Shown: piece by piece, positions 1 through 8,017 of the stretch
Layout: every line of letters begins with the position of its first letter
Position numbering within the stretch: position 1 is the stretch's first letter
Source of the DNA: Candidatus Anammoxibacter sp.
Lineage (GTDB): Bacteria > Planctomycetota > Brocadiia > Brocadiales > Anammoxibacteraceae
Direction: 5' to 3'
NCBI GenBank assembly: GCA_021777105.1
Contig: JAIQZQ010000051.1
Coordinates: forward strand, 36,001-100,000
Length of the DNA stretch: 64,000 bases
Program-made: the position numbers and the translations under genes
Notes under the pieces: generated by a model
What the model was told of the DNA's origin: nothing
Databases searched by the model: none
The model's input: only the letters and a program-made list of their open reading frames with translations

Positions 1-574
1 TCATTGAACCGGGCCTGAGACGTTTTGCCCACCGTGGATCAAAATCAACTGAAAACGGGTCCATGCTGCCCATTCTCCTGGCGACATGACCCACCGCTTT
101 TCCAATAATATGCGGTCCGCTCGGCCCCACCCACAACCAGTTGCCGCCTTTGTTAAAATTTCGAACTTCCGCGACATATCTAAAATAATCCACAAACGTC
201 GCATAAAATTCATCAAACTTGTATGCCGTGACCTTTGGTTTGCCGGTTGTGCCCGACGTCTCGCCAAGGATCATATCAAGTTTAAAATCAAAAAAAGCCT
301 TAGGGATAAAATGCTCCACCGGATAACGGCGCAAGTCATCCTCCTGCATTGGGCCAAAAATTATTAGATCCTCAATGGTATTTATATCCCTTATAGGGTC
401 TATCCCAAGCTCCTTTGCCTTGTTTAGCCAGTAAGCAGAGCCGTATTCAGGGGAAAAATGAATCGCAATGATATATTTCAGCCATTGATCAGCCGGCCGC
501 TTAAACCATTTCGCCTGCTTTAAAGGCATAAAACTCATTCTACTGTCAGTTGTTGTTTTTGTGGCGCAAATCAT
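1..574 (-). CDS. Adenylate-forming ligase, phenylacetate-CoA ligase-like (partial)
   Basis: About 191 N-terminal residues are visible; the gene runs off the left edge. The AMP-binding P-loop GETSGTTGKPK begins near residue 104 (around base 265), the signature of enzymes that activate a carboxylic acid as an acyl-adenylate, usually for transfer to CoA. The preceding sequence (SPEYGSAYWLNKAKELGI, then a run ending in a Phe-Asp-Phe-Lys stretch) resembles the N-terminus of phenylacetate-CoA ligase/CapK-type proteins. Two in-frame ATGs exist, at 574 and 538; neither has a clear Shine-Dalgarno, and the conserved part starts near the second. The substrate cannot be told without the C-terminal domain. 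The family is fairly certain, the substrate unknown. Confidence 0.7.
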   Translation of the reverse strand, partial: MICATKTTTDSRMSFMPLKQAKWFKRPADQWLKYIIAIHFSPEYGSAYWLNKAKELGIDPIRDINTIEDLIIFGPMQEDDLRRYPVEHFIPKAFFDFKLDMILGETSGTTGKPKVTAYKFDEFYATFVDYFRYVAEVRNFNKGGNWLWVGPSGPHIIGKAVGHVARRMGSMDPFSVDFDPRWAKRLRPGSM

Positions 575-969
575 TGTTTTCTATATTTTGAAATTTATTG
601 TTAATTGCAAAGGGTGTGCCGAAAAAGAAACAAAGGTAAAATATTAAACGCATTCCGGTTGTAATCCGTTAGCATCAAATATAATACGGCAATTCAATGC
701 GGCATAAAGTAAATATTGAAAAAATTAAAAAGGTCGTTTTGTAGATTTTATTTGTAAAACTTACATACCGGACATGTAAGTTTTACAAATAATTGTCTGG
801 AAGTTTGCGCATTATCAATCATTATTTATCGGCAGGCCCTTAAGTCGATCATGCGCCGAAGTTGGCGTGTTTGCGGTGGATTTAGCAGTCGTTATCCCCC
901 TTCGATGATACAATGAGTAAAAGCGGAAAGACCCAGGCCGTTAGCCTGAGCCTTTGGCTTAGCTCAAGT
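575..969. other. Intergenic gap with a long inverted repeat
   Basis: No gene was seen in this 395-bp stretch. It holds the long AT-rich inverted repeat at 748-792. Two small GC-rich hairpins near 925-965 (around AGGC/GCCT and GAGC/GCTC) lie just past the stop of the minus-strand receiver-PilZ gene and may end its transcript. The rest is AT-rich and featureless to the eye. Confidence 0.5.
748..792. promoter_or_regulatory. 19-bp perfect inverted repeat, operator or hairpin
   Basis: The left arm TTATTTGTAAAACTTACAT (748-766) is the exact reverse complement of 774-792, separated by the 7 bases ACCGGAC. Either strand could fold as a 19-bp stem. It lies about 170 bp upstream of the minus-strand ligase start and 180 bp past the stop of the receiver-PilZ gene, so it could be an operator for the ligase or a bidirectional terminator. 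There is no U-run beyond the stem itself. Confidence 0.5.
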
Positions 970-1782
970 TTATTTATTTTGGTCCATAAATTTATCAACT
1001 TCGTCCTGATTTAACCATTTGGCGTCTTTCGTGCTCTCCTCATTGAAAGATTTTGATACTTCGGCAAGCTTCGTTTTGTCCTCGTCCGACATCTTTACAA
1101 TTTGCCAGACTACGCGCATATGTTGTGGCGCGCATTTTGGGAAATACTCTTCATCCCAATCTAAAACAATAACCCTGAACAGCTTGCACCATAGTATTTT
1201 TATTTCAGCTCCTTTATGTTTTGCGGGGAACTTTACGGTGATATGGGAGCTGTCTACTAAATCGTTAAATCTTGTTGTTGACGCGATGTCGCATAAAAGT
1301 CCGGTTTCGCTTAAATTAATAACATCCGCCTCAACATCGCAATCTTTCAAATGGATAGTCGCTTTAGTGTCCGGTATGCTTACTCTGTCGTGAACACGCC
1401 AATTTCTGGGGTCGCACACCTCGTTAATCTTTACGCGCAAATCAAAATGCGTAAAAGGTATAACCATGTAATGTTTAATGCCCTCTTTTACAAACTCGTC
1501 TATATTTTCAACCGTGCAGGTTGACGTCAGAATGATAACCGGAGTCTCTTTGTTTAAAGAGATCTCTTCCATTTTTTTATGAAGAAACGTTTGCCCTATT
1601 TCGTTGGCAACTTTGCCGCAAAGAATCACTTCAAATTTTTTATCCTGAAGTTTTTCTAAAGCCTCTGCCGCCGTCTCTACCTCAAAAATAACGGCGTCAT
1701 CCAGTTCGGAAACAATATATGTTTTTAGAAGTCTTCTAACCGATCTTGAGCCATGAACAATTAAAATATTTCGCAATTGCAT
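970..1782 (-). CDS. Degenerate receiver (pseudo-REC) fused to PilZ domain
   Basis: 270 residues. Residues 1-120 have the length and hydrophobic pattern of a response-regulator receiver (ILIVHGSRSVRRLL, then VIILTSTCTV and the final strand MVIPF). However, the usual acidic pair is His-Gly (10-11) and the phosphoacceptor Asp position is Cys-Gly (about 55-56), so phosphorylation is unlikely. Residues about 127-215 form a PilZ domain: RVHDR (129-133) fits the RxxxR motif and NLSETG (156-161) fits NxSxxG, the two c-di-GMP contacts known for PilZ. The last 55 residues are charged. Probably a c-di-GMP effector whose REC serves as a protein-binding module. It stands alone; the ATG at 1782 follows an AGGAG-like AGGAGC. 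Confidence 0.8.
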   Translation of the reverse strand: MQLRNILIVHGSRSVRRLLKTYIVSELDDAVIFEVETAAEALEKLQDKKFEVILCGKVANEIGQTFLHKKMEEISLNKETPVIILTSTCTVENIDEFVKEGIKHYMVIPFTHFDLRVKINEVCDPRNWRVHDRVSIPDTKATIHLKDCDVEADVINLSETGLLCDIASTTRFNDLVDSSHITVKFPAKHKGAEIKILWCKLFRVIVLDWDEEYFPKCAPQHMRVVWQIVKMSDEDKTKLAEVSKSFNEESTKDAKWLNQDEVDKFMDQNK

Positions 1783-2226
1783 AAAACAGCTCCTAATTAA
1801 AAAAAAGTTGTAAATAATTTAGCGATGTTGGCTTAACTGCCTAACATTTTTTTTGCTGTAAAGCGCTAATTGTTTTTTTTGGTAGCAAAGTTTTGCGTCT
1901 CTATTTGTAAAAGCAGGGTTAGCTCTTATTATCAGCAAATTTCACGCCAATTTACACGGTAATGTCTAAAAAGTCATATCGCACTATATAACAATATGTT
2001 AGCGCGGCGTTAAACGGAGATGTTTTCTTTAAATAAAGACGGTGTGTAACATATGTGTCATTTTAAAAGTTGAAAGCTATGAGGTGTGTCGTTGTAACTT
2101 GTGTTGCTGTTTGATGTTACGATGGTTGTTATAAAAGTTACATGCTGGTGTAACTTTTCTGTTGTTGGGTAGTTGATTTTTAATACTGCATCCAGTCGTA
2201 TTTAGTCATCTTTGCGTTTGAATGTT
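1783..2226. other. Intergenic gap with clustered GTAAC boxes
   Basis: 444 bp upstream of the receiver-PilZ gene and downstream of queC. No coding frame looks real. It holds poly-T tracts near 1850 and 1876 and the GTAAC/GTTAC cluster described separately. The promoter of the receiver-PilZ gene must lie here but no convincing -35/-10 pair was identified. Confidence 0.4.
2046..2158. promoter_or_regulatory. Five GTAAC/GTTAC boxes and a hairpin
   Basis: GTAAC occurs at 2046-2050, 2094-2098 and 2150-2154, and its complement GTTAC at 2116-2120 and 2137-2141. The last two sit inside a 10-bp inverted repeat, AAAAGTTACA (2133-2142) and TGTAACTTTT (2149-2158), with a 6-base loop. The hairpin could end the minus-strand queC transcript; the box cluster could equally be a multi-site operator. 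Function is inference. Confidence 0.35.
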
Positions 2227-2904
2227 CTAGCTTTTATATTGAATAGGGTCTTTAATTCCCGCCTTTTGAAACGCATTTAATCGCAGAACGCAACTATTGC
2301 ATTTGCCGCACGCCACATCGCTATCCTTGTAACATGACCAGGTAAGGTTTAGCGGCGCGTTAAGTTCCGTTCCCTTTTTTACTATTTCGTTTTTAGTAAA
2401 TTCTATAACCGGCGTAATTATTTTAACTTTGGTTGAGACTTTTGTGCCTGCTTCGGCAAGTTTATTAAATATGTTAAAATATTCCGGTTTGCAATCAGGG
2501 TACCCCGGCTGGTCCTGGGCAACCGCGCCGATAACGATTGCCTTAGCCCCGATTACTTCCGCCCAGGAAACCGCGATGGTTAAAAAATGCGTGTTTCTAA
2601 AAGGGACGTATGTGTTCTGCGTTCCATTATCATCGCCTCCGTCCATATCCATCTCTACTTTGCGGTCGGTCAGGCTTGAGCCGCCTATTTTTGTTAAATA
2701 GGATATATCCGCAATCAGACGGTAGTTATTTTCAACTTCATAATAATCAGCAATTTCGTTAAACGCCTTTAACTCTCTCTGTTCGGTAAGCTGACCATAA
2801 TTCACGTGCAAAAACGCCAACTCATATTCAACCGCCGCAATAGCCGTCGAAACACAACTGTCCATTCCGCCGCTTGCCAAAACAATTGCTAACTCTTTTT
2901 TCAT
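2227..2904 (-). CDS. queC: 7-cyano-7-deazaguanine synthase QueC
   Basis: ATP-dependent ligase converting 7-carboxy-7-deazaguanine and ammonia to preQ0 in the queuosine pathway. The PP-loop SGGMDS lies near residue 11 from the chosen start, followed by typical blocks (FLHVNYGQ, YVPFRNTHFL, GAVAQDQPGYPDC). The C-terminal zinc site is visible as WSCY followed by CGKCNSC. The ATG at 2904 gives MKKELAIVLASGG, the usual QueC start; a longer reading to a TTG at 2922 is less likely. About 226 residues, normal for the family. It follows queE by 72 bp on the same strand, consistent with one operon for successive steps. Confidence 0.96.
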   Translation of the reverse strand: MKKELAIVLASGGMDSCVSTAIAAVEYELAFLHVNYGQLTEQRELKAFNEIADYYEVENNYRLIADISYLTKIGGSSLTDRKVEMDMDGGDDNGTQNTYVPFRNTHFLTIAVSWAEVIGAKAIVIGAVAQDQPGYPDCKPEYFNIFNKLAEAGTKVSTKVKIITPVIEFTKNEIVKKGTELNAPLNLTWSCYKDSDVACGKCNSCVLRLNAFQKAGIKDPIQYKS

Positions 2905-2976
2905 ATTTTTACGCGAGCCCAAAGCCCTGTTTTTTTAATTGAAAATAATTGCGTCAATTCTAATTTATAAACCAAT

Positions 2977-3603
2977 CTATTTCAGCTTTAGATATTTGTG
3001 GAGCTGTATTTGCAAACGCGCCTTTAATTTATCCGTCAACATCCACTGCGCCATATCCGCCGCCTCAAGGCTGCCGAAAACAGGCGCAAACAGCAACTTG
3101 ACCTTCTCTTCCAGATTGTTTTCGCGGGCAACATCCCGAGCCCATTCATAATCATCTTTAGAGCCCACAACAAACTTTACCTCATCATGCGGATTTAGGT
3201 AAAAGAGATTATCCCAATCCATCTTGTCACACACTCCGCTGCCAGGGCATTTTATATCCATAACTTTTATAGCCTTCTCCGGCAAACAATCCACCCTTAC
3301 GCTGCCGTTTGTCTCAACCAACGTCGTGTATCCGGCTTCGCATAACCGCGCCACCAGATTTGCGGCCCCATCTTGCATTAAAGGCTCCCCGCCGGTGACG
3401 CACGCCAGATTATGCCCAAACTGTTCAACCTTAACGCAAATTTCATTAATATCCATCACCTCCCCGGTTTCAAAAGCATACCCCGTGTCGCAATAACCGC
3501 ATCGCAGGTTGCACCCGCTAAGCCTTACAAAAGAGCATGGCATTCCCGCAAATATAGATTCCCCCTGAATGCTTTCAAATATCTCGTTGATCTTTAGTTT
3601 CAT
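2977..3603 (-). CDS. queE: 7-carboxy-7-deazaguanine synthase QueE
   Basis: Radical SAM enzyme making 7-carboxy-7-deazaguanine from carboxy-tetrahydropterin. 208 residues. The N-terminus has the QueE block EIFESIQGES. The iron-sulfur motif is CNLRCGYCD (Cys 31, 35, 38, spacing CX3CX2C). VTGGEPL is the glycine-rich SAM-contact region, and ETNGS and the DIKCPGSG block are further QueE landmarks. It lies directly upstream of queC on the same strand. queD and queF are not in the window, so whether the end product is preQ0 or preQ1/queuosine cannot be told. Confidence 0.96.
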   Translation of the reverse strand: MKLKINEIFESIQGESIFAGMPCSFVRLSGCNLRCGYCDTGYAFETGEVMDINEICVKVEQFGHNLACVTGGEPLMQDGAANLVARLCEAGYTTLVETNGSVRVDCLPEKAIKVMDIKCPGSGVCDKMDWDNLFYLNPHDEVKFVVGSKDDYEWARDVARENNLEEKVKLLFAPVFGSLEAADMAQWMLTDKLKARLQIQLHKYLKLK

Positions 3604-3665
3604 GTGTATATAAAGAATTGTTTAAAGAATAAACCAAAACTGTTCTGTTCTTAGCGTTCCTCGTA

Positions 3666-4154
3666 TTAAATTATTTTCCATACAAAAACGCCTATCATAA
3701 TAAACCCAATAACAAGTTTAGCAAATGAGCCGCCTAAGAATCCTAAAAAAGCGCCCAATCCGGCGTTAAACGAAGTCTTCAGACTTTTGCCCAGCATCAA
3801 CTCAAACAGAACCGCGCCTAAAAATGAGCCTACTATTAATCCTATAACTCCGGCTGTTATCGTGCCGGCAATCATGCCGATGGTTGAGCCCGCAATACCC
3901 CATTTGCCTGCCCCAAACTTCTTTGCCCCATAAATATTAGCAAAAAAGTCCACAACCAGTGTAAAAATTGTAAGCGCCCCGAAAATTATCAGGATAGTCC
4001 ACGTTATCTCCTCAAACCCGGTATAAACCGCGTACAAAAAAGCCCCGCACCAAATCAAAGGCGTGCTCGGTATAATAGGGACGATAATGCCCACAATCCC
4101 CGCCACCATTAACACAAGAGACACTATTAATATAATAACTGTCCATGGATCCAT
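3666..4154 (-). CDS. DUF456-family membrane protein
   Basis: About 162 residues with four to five hydrophobic segments. The N-terminal segment carries the DUF456 pattern of a glycine/proline-rich turn (GIIVPIIPSTPLIWCGAFLY); the middle has GAKKFGAGKWG and a glycine-rich GLIVGSFLGA; the end repeats FLGFLGGSFAKLVIG. The family is conserved in many bacteria but its function is unknown. The ATG at 4154 (MDPWTVII) is preferred over an upstream TTG at 4184. Same strand as ubiD upstream (gap about 160 bp, which holds a dispersed repeat) and queE downstream. Confidence 0.8.
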   Translation of the reverse strand: MDPWTVIILIVSLVLMVAGIVGIIVPIIPSTPLIWCGAFLYAVYTGFEEITWTILIIFGALTIFTLVVDFFANIYGAKKFGAGKWGIAGSTIGMIAGTITAGVIGLIVGSFLGAVLFELMLGKSLKTSFNAGLGAFLGFLGGSFAKLVIGFIMIGVFVWKII

Positions 4155-4206
4155 AAGTTTGCCCGGCTCTTTTAAAATACCCAAAAATCTATGATTTTTA
4201 CCACAA

Positions 4207-4245
4207 TTTTAGTTCACTTTTAACTTTAGCTCACTTTAGTCACTT
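4207..4245. repeat. Dispersed decamer repeat TTTAGYTCAC, copy 1
   Basis: TTTAGTTCAC (4208-4217), TTTAGCTCAC (4225-4234) and TTTAGTCAC (4235-4243) sit nearly head to tail. The same arrangement appears reverse-complemented at 18709-18755, and related copies lie at 61799-61819 and 61908-61953. The array lies between the ubiD stop and the DUF456 start. Confidence 0.7.
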
Positions 4246-4316
4246 CTTTTTGCTTTTATCCATGGAAATCCGCGTCATCCGCGTTCCATCGCTTATGCTC
4301 TCCGCTCTCCGCGCCT

Positions 4317-6095
4317 TTACTTCCAATAAGCGTCCCATCTTTCATCCACCCTTGACATTATCTCATCCGGCATTACAAGCGGCGCCGGGTATCCGGGTTT
4401 CCATGTGGCGTCAATGCCCATTTTGCCTTTAAATATCGGGCTGATCCCTATCAGCTTCTGTTCCGTAAACTCAATATCGCGTTCAGCGTCAAATCTGGTA
4501 AACAGCCCCCAAATAGCTTGTTCCTCGCTATGTATATCAACATCGTCGCTAACGGCGGCGATTATTTTTGGGCCAGTGAAGTCTGGATTGTCCAGCAGTT
4601 TGCGCACAACCTCCTTGCCACCCTCTTTTACAATCATAACCAAAAGCGTATCGCCGTACAGTTTGCAATCCGTAATCCGGTTGTCTATTCTTTTTGCAAA
4701 TGCCTCAACTTCCTCTTTTGATTTTCGCGCGCTCTCTTTTGGCTTGTCGCTTACGCCAGGTGATTTTGTGGCGTCAATAATCATTTTGCTGCCCTGGTTC
4801 ATCTTGTAGCTTGTAAAATCAAGGGTGTCGAGGGGGACTTTTGGAATCATCAGGAAATCGTAATGAGGGTCGTAATTTTCATGCACGGCGCGAAGCACAG
4901 CGCTGAAATCGCGCGGATCTACATCGGATGAAACCGTAATAATACATTTTGTAAGCGAAAGCTGCCCCTCGCCCATAATTGATAGAGCCGTCTTCATAGC
5001 CTCTTTGCGGTACCTCTCCTCAATCGACACAACCAGCAGGTTGTGGAAACCCGCCTCGTAATATGCCCATAAACTGTTAATCTCATGATGTATTAACTTA
5101 ATCAACGGGCCGAGTATCTGTTGAGTTGAGTTGCCGAGATATTTGTCCTCCATTGGAGGTCTGCCCACAACCGTGGCCGGATAAACAGCGTTGTTGCGAT
5201 GCGTAATTGTATTTATATGAAACACCGGAAATTTCGACGCGTTTGAGTAGTGGCCGAAATGGTCGCCAAACGGCCCCTCCATTCTCAACTCATTTAAATC
5301 AACCTTGCCTTCAAGCACAAATTCAGCGTCCGCCGGCACGCGAATAGACACTGATTTGCCTTTAGTCATCCTTGTTCGCCGGCCTCTGAGGAAACCGCTG
5401 AACATGACCTCGTCCAACCCTTCAGGAAGCGCCGCAACGGTTGCCAGCAACAGCGCCGGGTCAGTCCCAAGCGCCACGGCTATTTCAAATTCTTTCCCAA
5501 GCTTTTTAGCCTGATAAAAGTGGAAACCTCCCCCTTTTTGAATCTGCCAATGCATGCCTGTAGTATTTGCGTCAAACACCTGCATGCGGTACATACCCAC
5601 GTTGCGTTTGCCGTCATGCGGATCGTAAGTAAACACCTGCGGCAGGGTAACAAAGGGCCCCCCGTCGTCCGGCCAGCATGTTATAACCGGCAGCGAGTTC
5701 ATGTCGGGTTGCGTCACATTCTCTTGCGAATGCGGATGACATGCGCGTTTTGTAAGCGTGGAAAAGAAGCGTTTAGCCATGTCCGGGTATTTAAAAGGAA
5801 GGCTTGGTTTTGGCGGCATAGCCGCTTCCATAAACGTTATAAGCTCCTTGCCCAGTTGATCGGGATCTTTGCCCAGAGCCATCTCTATCCTTTTATCAGA
5901 GGCCAGAGCGTTCATAGCCAAAGGGAATTTTGCCCCCTTAACATTTTCAAAAAGTATGGCGGGCTTGCCCTCTTTCAAAGCGCGAATGGATATCTCCGCC
6001 GCTTCAAATTTAGAGTCAACCTCCATTTTAACCCTTGCCAACTCCCCGTTTTGCTCCAGATATCTTAAAAAATCCTGCAATGAATCTATTCTCAT
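4317..6095 (-). CDS. UbiD-family decarboxylase
   Basis: About 592 residues. UbiD-family enzymes use prenylated FMN to decarboxylate aromatic or unsaturated acids, in ubiquinone, menaquinone or aromatic-acid pathways. Visible landmarks are the N-terminal block DFLRYLEQNGELARV, the central NVGMYRMQVFD...TGMHWQIQKGG cofactor region, MEGPFGDHFGHYS with the catalytic-region acidic residues, and the C-terminal DPRDFSAVLRAV and GIDAT. The ATG at 6095 has AGGAG ten bases upstream (6106-6110), so the longer reading to 6128 is rejected. No ubiX partner is visible. The length and a generic neighbourhood leave the substrate open; a menaquinone-pathway role is one possibility. Confidence 0.9.
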   Translation of the reverse strand: MRIDSLQDFLRYLEQNGELARVKMEVDSKFEAAEISIRALKEGKPAILFENVKGAKFPLAMNALASDKRIEMALGKDPDQLGKELITFMEAAMPPKPSLPFKYPDMAKRFFSTLTKRACHPHSQENVTQPDMNSLPVITCWPDDGGPFVTLPQVFTYDPHDGKRNVGMYRMQVFDANTTGMHWQIQKGGGFHFYQAKKLGKEFEIAVALGTDPALLLATVAALPEGLDEVMFSGFLRGRRTRMTKGKSVSIRVPADAEFVLEGKVDLNELRMEGPFGDHFGHYSNASKFPVFHINTITHRNNAVYPATVVGRPPMEDKYLGNSTQQILGPLIKLIHHEINSLWAYYEAGFHNLLVVSIEERYRKEAMKTALSIMGEGQLSLTKCIITVSSDVDPRDFSAVLRAVHENYDPHYDFLMIPKVPLDTLDFTSYKMNQGSKMIIDATKSPGVSDKPKESARKSKEEVEAFAKRIDNRITDCKLYGDTLLVMIVKEGGKEVVRKLLDNPDFTGPKIIAAVSDDVDIHSEEQAIWGLFTRFDAERDIEFTEQKLIGISPIFKGKMGIDATWKPGYPAPLVMPDEIMSRVDERWDAYWK

Positions 6096-6186
6096 ATTTT
6101 GTTTTCTCCTATTTTTGTATTTTTGCAACTATCAAATCCGCGCCTTCAATGGACATCTTTCCACTAAAGCCTGAAAGGCTGAATAT

Positions 6187-6342
6187 GGAGTGCATTAACC
6201 GTGTTAATGTGTAAACAAATACAATCTCAAGTTTGTATAAATTCAAATGAAGCGATATCGTTATACTTATTTTCTAAAAACCAACCATGAAGACTGTGAA
6301 ATTTAAATGTATATAATAGAATTAACACGGTTAATTCACTCC
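6187..6342. repeat. Inverted pair of 22-bp ATTAACCGTGTTAAT elements
   Basis: The 22 bases at 6187-6208 (core ATTAACCGTGTTAAT) are matched, with one mismatch, by the reverse complement of 6321-6342. The two copies are 112 bp apart. The core is itself a partial palindrome (ATTAAC...GTTAAT), as a dimeric repressor site would be. They could be two operators in the ubiD control region or the ends of a small decayed element. Confidence 0.5.
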
Positions 6343-6404
6343 AAAAAGCTGCAATGGTTACATAAACCGGTCTTCACAGAACCATTTTAAGTGATGATTG
6401 TATT

Positions 6405-6453
6405 CAAAAACAGTGTAAATTGTCAATCGGATTGACAATTAGCGCTGTTTTTG
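6405..6453. promoter_or_regulatory. 49-bp imperfect palindrome upstream of speE
   Basis: Two 24-base arms around a single central G: outer nine (CAAAAACAG/CTGTTTTTG) and inner eleven (AATTGTCAATC/GATTGACAATT) match perfectly, broken only by a 4-base mismatch block. It lies between divergent promoters, about 190 bp before speE and 310 bp before ubiD, so an operator is more likely than a terminator, although it would also fold as RNA. Confidence 0.5.
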
Positions 6454-6644
6454 CGTTATAAATTCAATTTTATTGTGTATAACTGTTGCAATTACTTGCC
6501 AAATAGTTAAAGAGCGTGATTGACTTTGCCCTCTGTTTTGCGTACATTTATGAGCATATTCTAATACTGCGGCTTAAATATCGTATAACGAAAAAGGGTA
6601 TTATTCATATTTACATTGAAAACGATACTATTTTGAGGTTAATT

Positions 6645-7502
6645 ATGAAATCAGATTTATGGATAGAGGAGAAGTGCGACAACATAATGGGTTTAAAATT
6701 CAAGGTTGAAAAGACGCTTTTTTCAGGTCAAAGCGAATTTCAGTCTGTTGATGTGGTTGAGACAAAAGGGCATGGGAAGATGCTTTTAAACGACGGCCTG
6801 GTAATGCTTTCAGAAAGGGACGAGTTTGTTTATCACGATATGATCGCCCATCTCCCCCTGTTTGTTCACCCTTGCCCTGAAAATGTTCTGATAATCGGCG
6901 GCGGGGACGGGGCAACTGCGCGTGAAACGTTTCGGCATCATGATGTTAAAAGATGCGTTATGGTTGAAATTGATAAAATGGTGGTTCACGCGTGCAAAGA
7001 GTTTATACCATCCTGCTCATGCGAGCTGGACAATCCCAAATTAGACCTGATTATCGGCGACGGTGTCAAATTTGCCAAAGAGACAAAGGAGAAATTTGAC
7101 GTAATTCTTATTGATTCTACCGACCCCATAGGCCCGGCGCAACCCCTATTCGGCGAAGAGTTTTATCGTGATATCCATAACTGCCTGAACGACAACGGCA
7201 TTGTGGTCTCGCAAGGCGAGTCGCCATGGTACCAGAACAAGATGCAAAACAAACTTATGTCAATCAAAAGCAAATTGTTCGACGTGGTTAGCGTTTACAA
7301 CTTCAGCAACCTAACATATCCCGGCGGGTTATGGTCGTTTACATTCGCCTCAAAAGGGCTTCATCCAATTAAAGATTTTAAGGAAGAGAAGGTTTCTAAA
7401 TCAGGCCTTAAATTTAAATACTACAACGAATCAATCCACAAAGCAGCATTCGCCCTGCCGCAGTTTCAGAAAGAAAACGTTCAGGAATTTGTTAAGGGGT
7501 AA
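6645..7502 (+). CDS. speE: Spermidine synthase (polyamine aminopropyltransferase)
   Basis: Transfers an aminopropyl group from decarboxylated SAM to putrescine; cytosolic. 285 residues, the usual length. Landmarks in order: VEKTLFSGQSEFQ with QS(E)FQ, DEFVYHDMIAHLPL (substrate-binding His and Asp), the SAM-binding GGGDGATARE, VEIDK, GDGVKF, and the active-site DSTDPIGPA; then QGESPW and the FGGLWSF-like YPGGLWSFTF. The ATG at 6645 has GAGG six bases upstream; the frame is open for 43 more codons but without plausible protein. No speD or putrescine-forming gene is visible nearby. Confidence 0.95.
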   Translation: MKSDLWIEEKCDNIMGLKFKVEKTLFSGQSEFQSVDVVETKGHGKMLLNDGLVMLSERDEFVYHDMIAHLPLFVHPCPENVLIIGGGDGATARETFRHHDVKRCVMVEIDKMVVHACKEFIPSCSCELDNPKLDLIIGDGVKFAKETKEKFDVILIDSTDPIGPAQPLFGEEFYRDIHNCLNDNGIVVSQGESPWYQNKMQNKLMSIKSKLFDVVSVYNFSNLTYPGGLWSFTFASKGLHPIKDFKEEKVSKSGLKFKYYNESIHKAAFALPQFQKENVQEFVKG

Positions 7503-7570
7503 AAATATAAGACGATCCTAATTCGTTATCCATAACTTTAAAGGCTGGAAAGAGCAAGCTCTACGAACAT

Positions 7571-7588
7571 CCCCTCTAAAAAGAGGGG
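7571..7588. repeat. CCCCTCT hairpin
   Basis: CCCCTCT (7571-7577) and AGAGGGG (7582-7588) form a short stem. It resembles the purine/pyrimidine hairpins at 59935-59951, 60027-60049 and 61715-61735, so it is probably a member of a dispersed intergenic repeat family rather than a dedicated terminator. Confidence 0.45.
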
Positions 7589-7624
7589 AACGAGGGGTGT
7601 GTAAATTTTTAAGGAGCCTAAACC

Positions 7625-7936
7625 ATGAAAGAGGTTGATAAATACATTAAGGACAAAATAGAAGCCAACCCAGATCTTAAAGCTCGTTATGATTTAATAT
7701 CAGAAAAAGCTGATGTTGTAACAAAGATAATTAAATATAGAGATCAACACAATTTATCACAAACACAGCTTGCGCGAAAAATTGGGGTTAGCCCCCAATA
7801 TATTTCAAAAATAGAAGAGGGGGAATTCACTAATCTTAAAACAGTTGACAAGATTCTAAATTATATGGGTTTTGTTTTGCAGTTAAGAGCGATACCTATC
7901 AAGAAAAACGTCTCTAAAAAATTAGCAAAAGCATAA
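7625..7936 (+). CDS. XRE-family HTH regulator, orphan antitoxin-like
   Basis: 103 residues. The second half of the N-terminal region carries a Cro/C1 helix-turn-helix (LSQTQLARKIGVSPQYISKIE, about residues 44-64), followed by LKTVDKILNYMGFVLQL, the C-terminal pattern common in HigA-type and solo antitoxins paired with RelE-like toxins. AAGGAG lies seven bases before the ATG. No toxin gene is adjacent: speE is upstream and the next 1.2 kb is non-coding. Probably a free-standing regulator or an antitoxin that has lost its partner. Confidence 0.8.
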   Translation: MKEVDKYIKDKIEANPDLKARYDLISEKADVVTKIIKYRDQHNLSQTQLARKIGVSPQYISKIEEGEFTNLKTVDKILNYMGFVLQLRAIPIKKNVSKKLAKA

Positions 7937-8017
7937 TGAGCGCTGAACCGCTTTGCCTTAAGATGACAGTGAAAACCCAAGTTATTTTTGAATTGAGCCC
8001 TTAAATCATATAAATAA

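Larger units (their letters stand above)
6096..6644. other. Divergent intergenic region between ubiD and speE
   Basis: 549 bp between two divergently read genes. It contains the inverted pair 6187-6208/6321-6342 and the large palindrome at 6405-6453. A reading frame extends in phase upstream of speE to 6516, but the AT-rich sequence and the internal Shine-Dalgarno argue it is untranslated. Promoters for both genes must lie here. Confidence 0.5.

Noticed and set aside
86..367. Plus-strand frame at the left edge
   Set aside because: It overlaps the ligase gene on the other strand, whose AMP-binding motif is clear, and it has no recognisable protein features.
2133..2158. Certain intrinsic terminator for queC
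   Set aside because: The stem lies about 70 bp past the stop but has no true U-run after it; it is listed only as a possible regulatory hairpin.
6516..6644. N-terminal extension of speE
   Set aside because: The 43 extra residues are not typical of SpeE, while the ATG at 6645 has a Shine-Dalgarno and gives the normal length.
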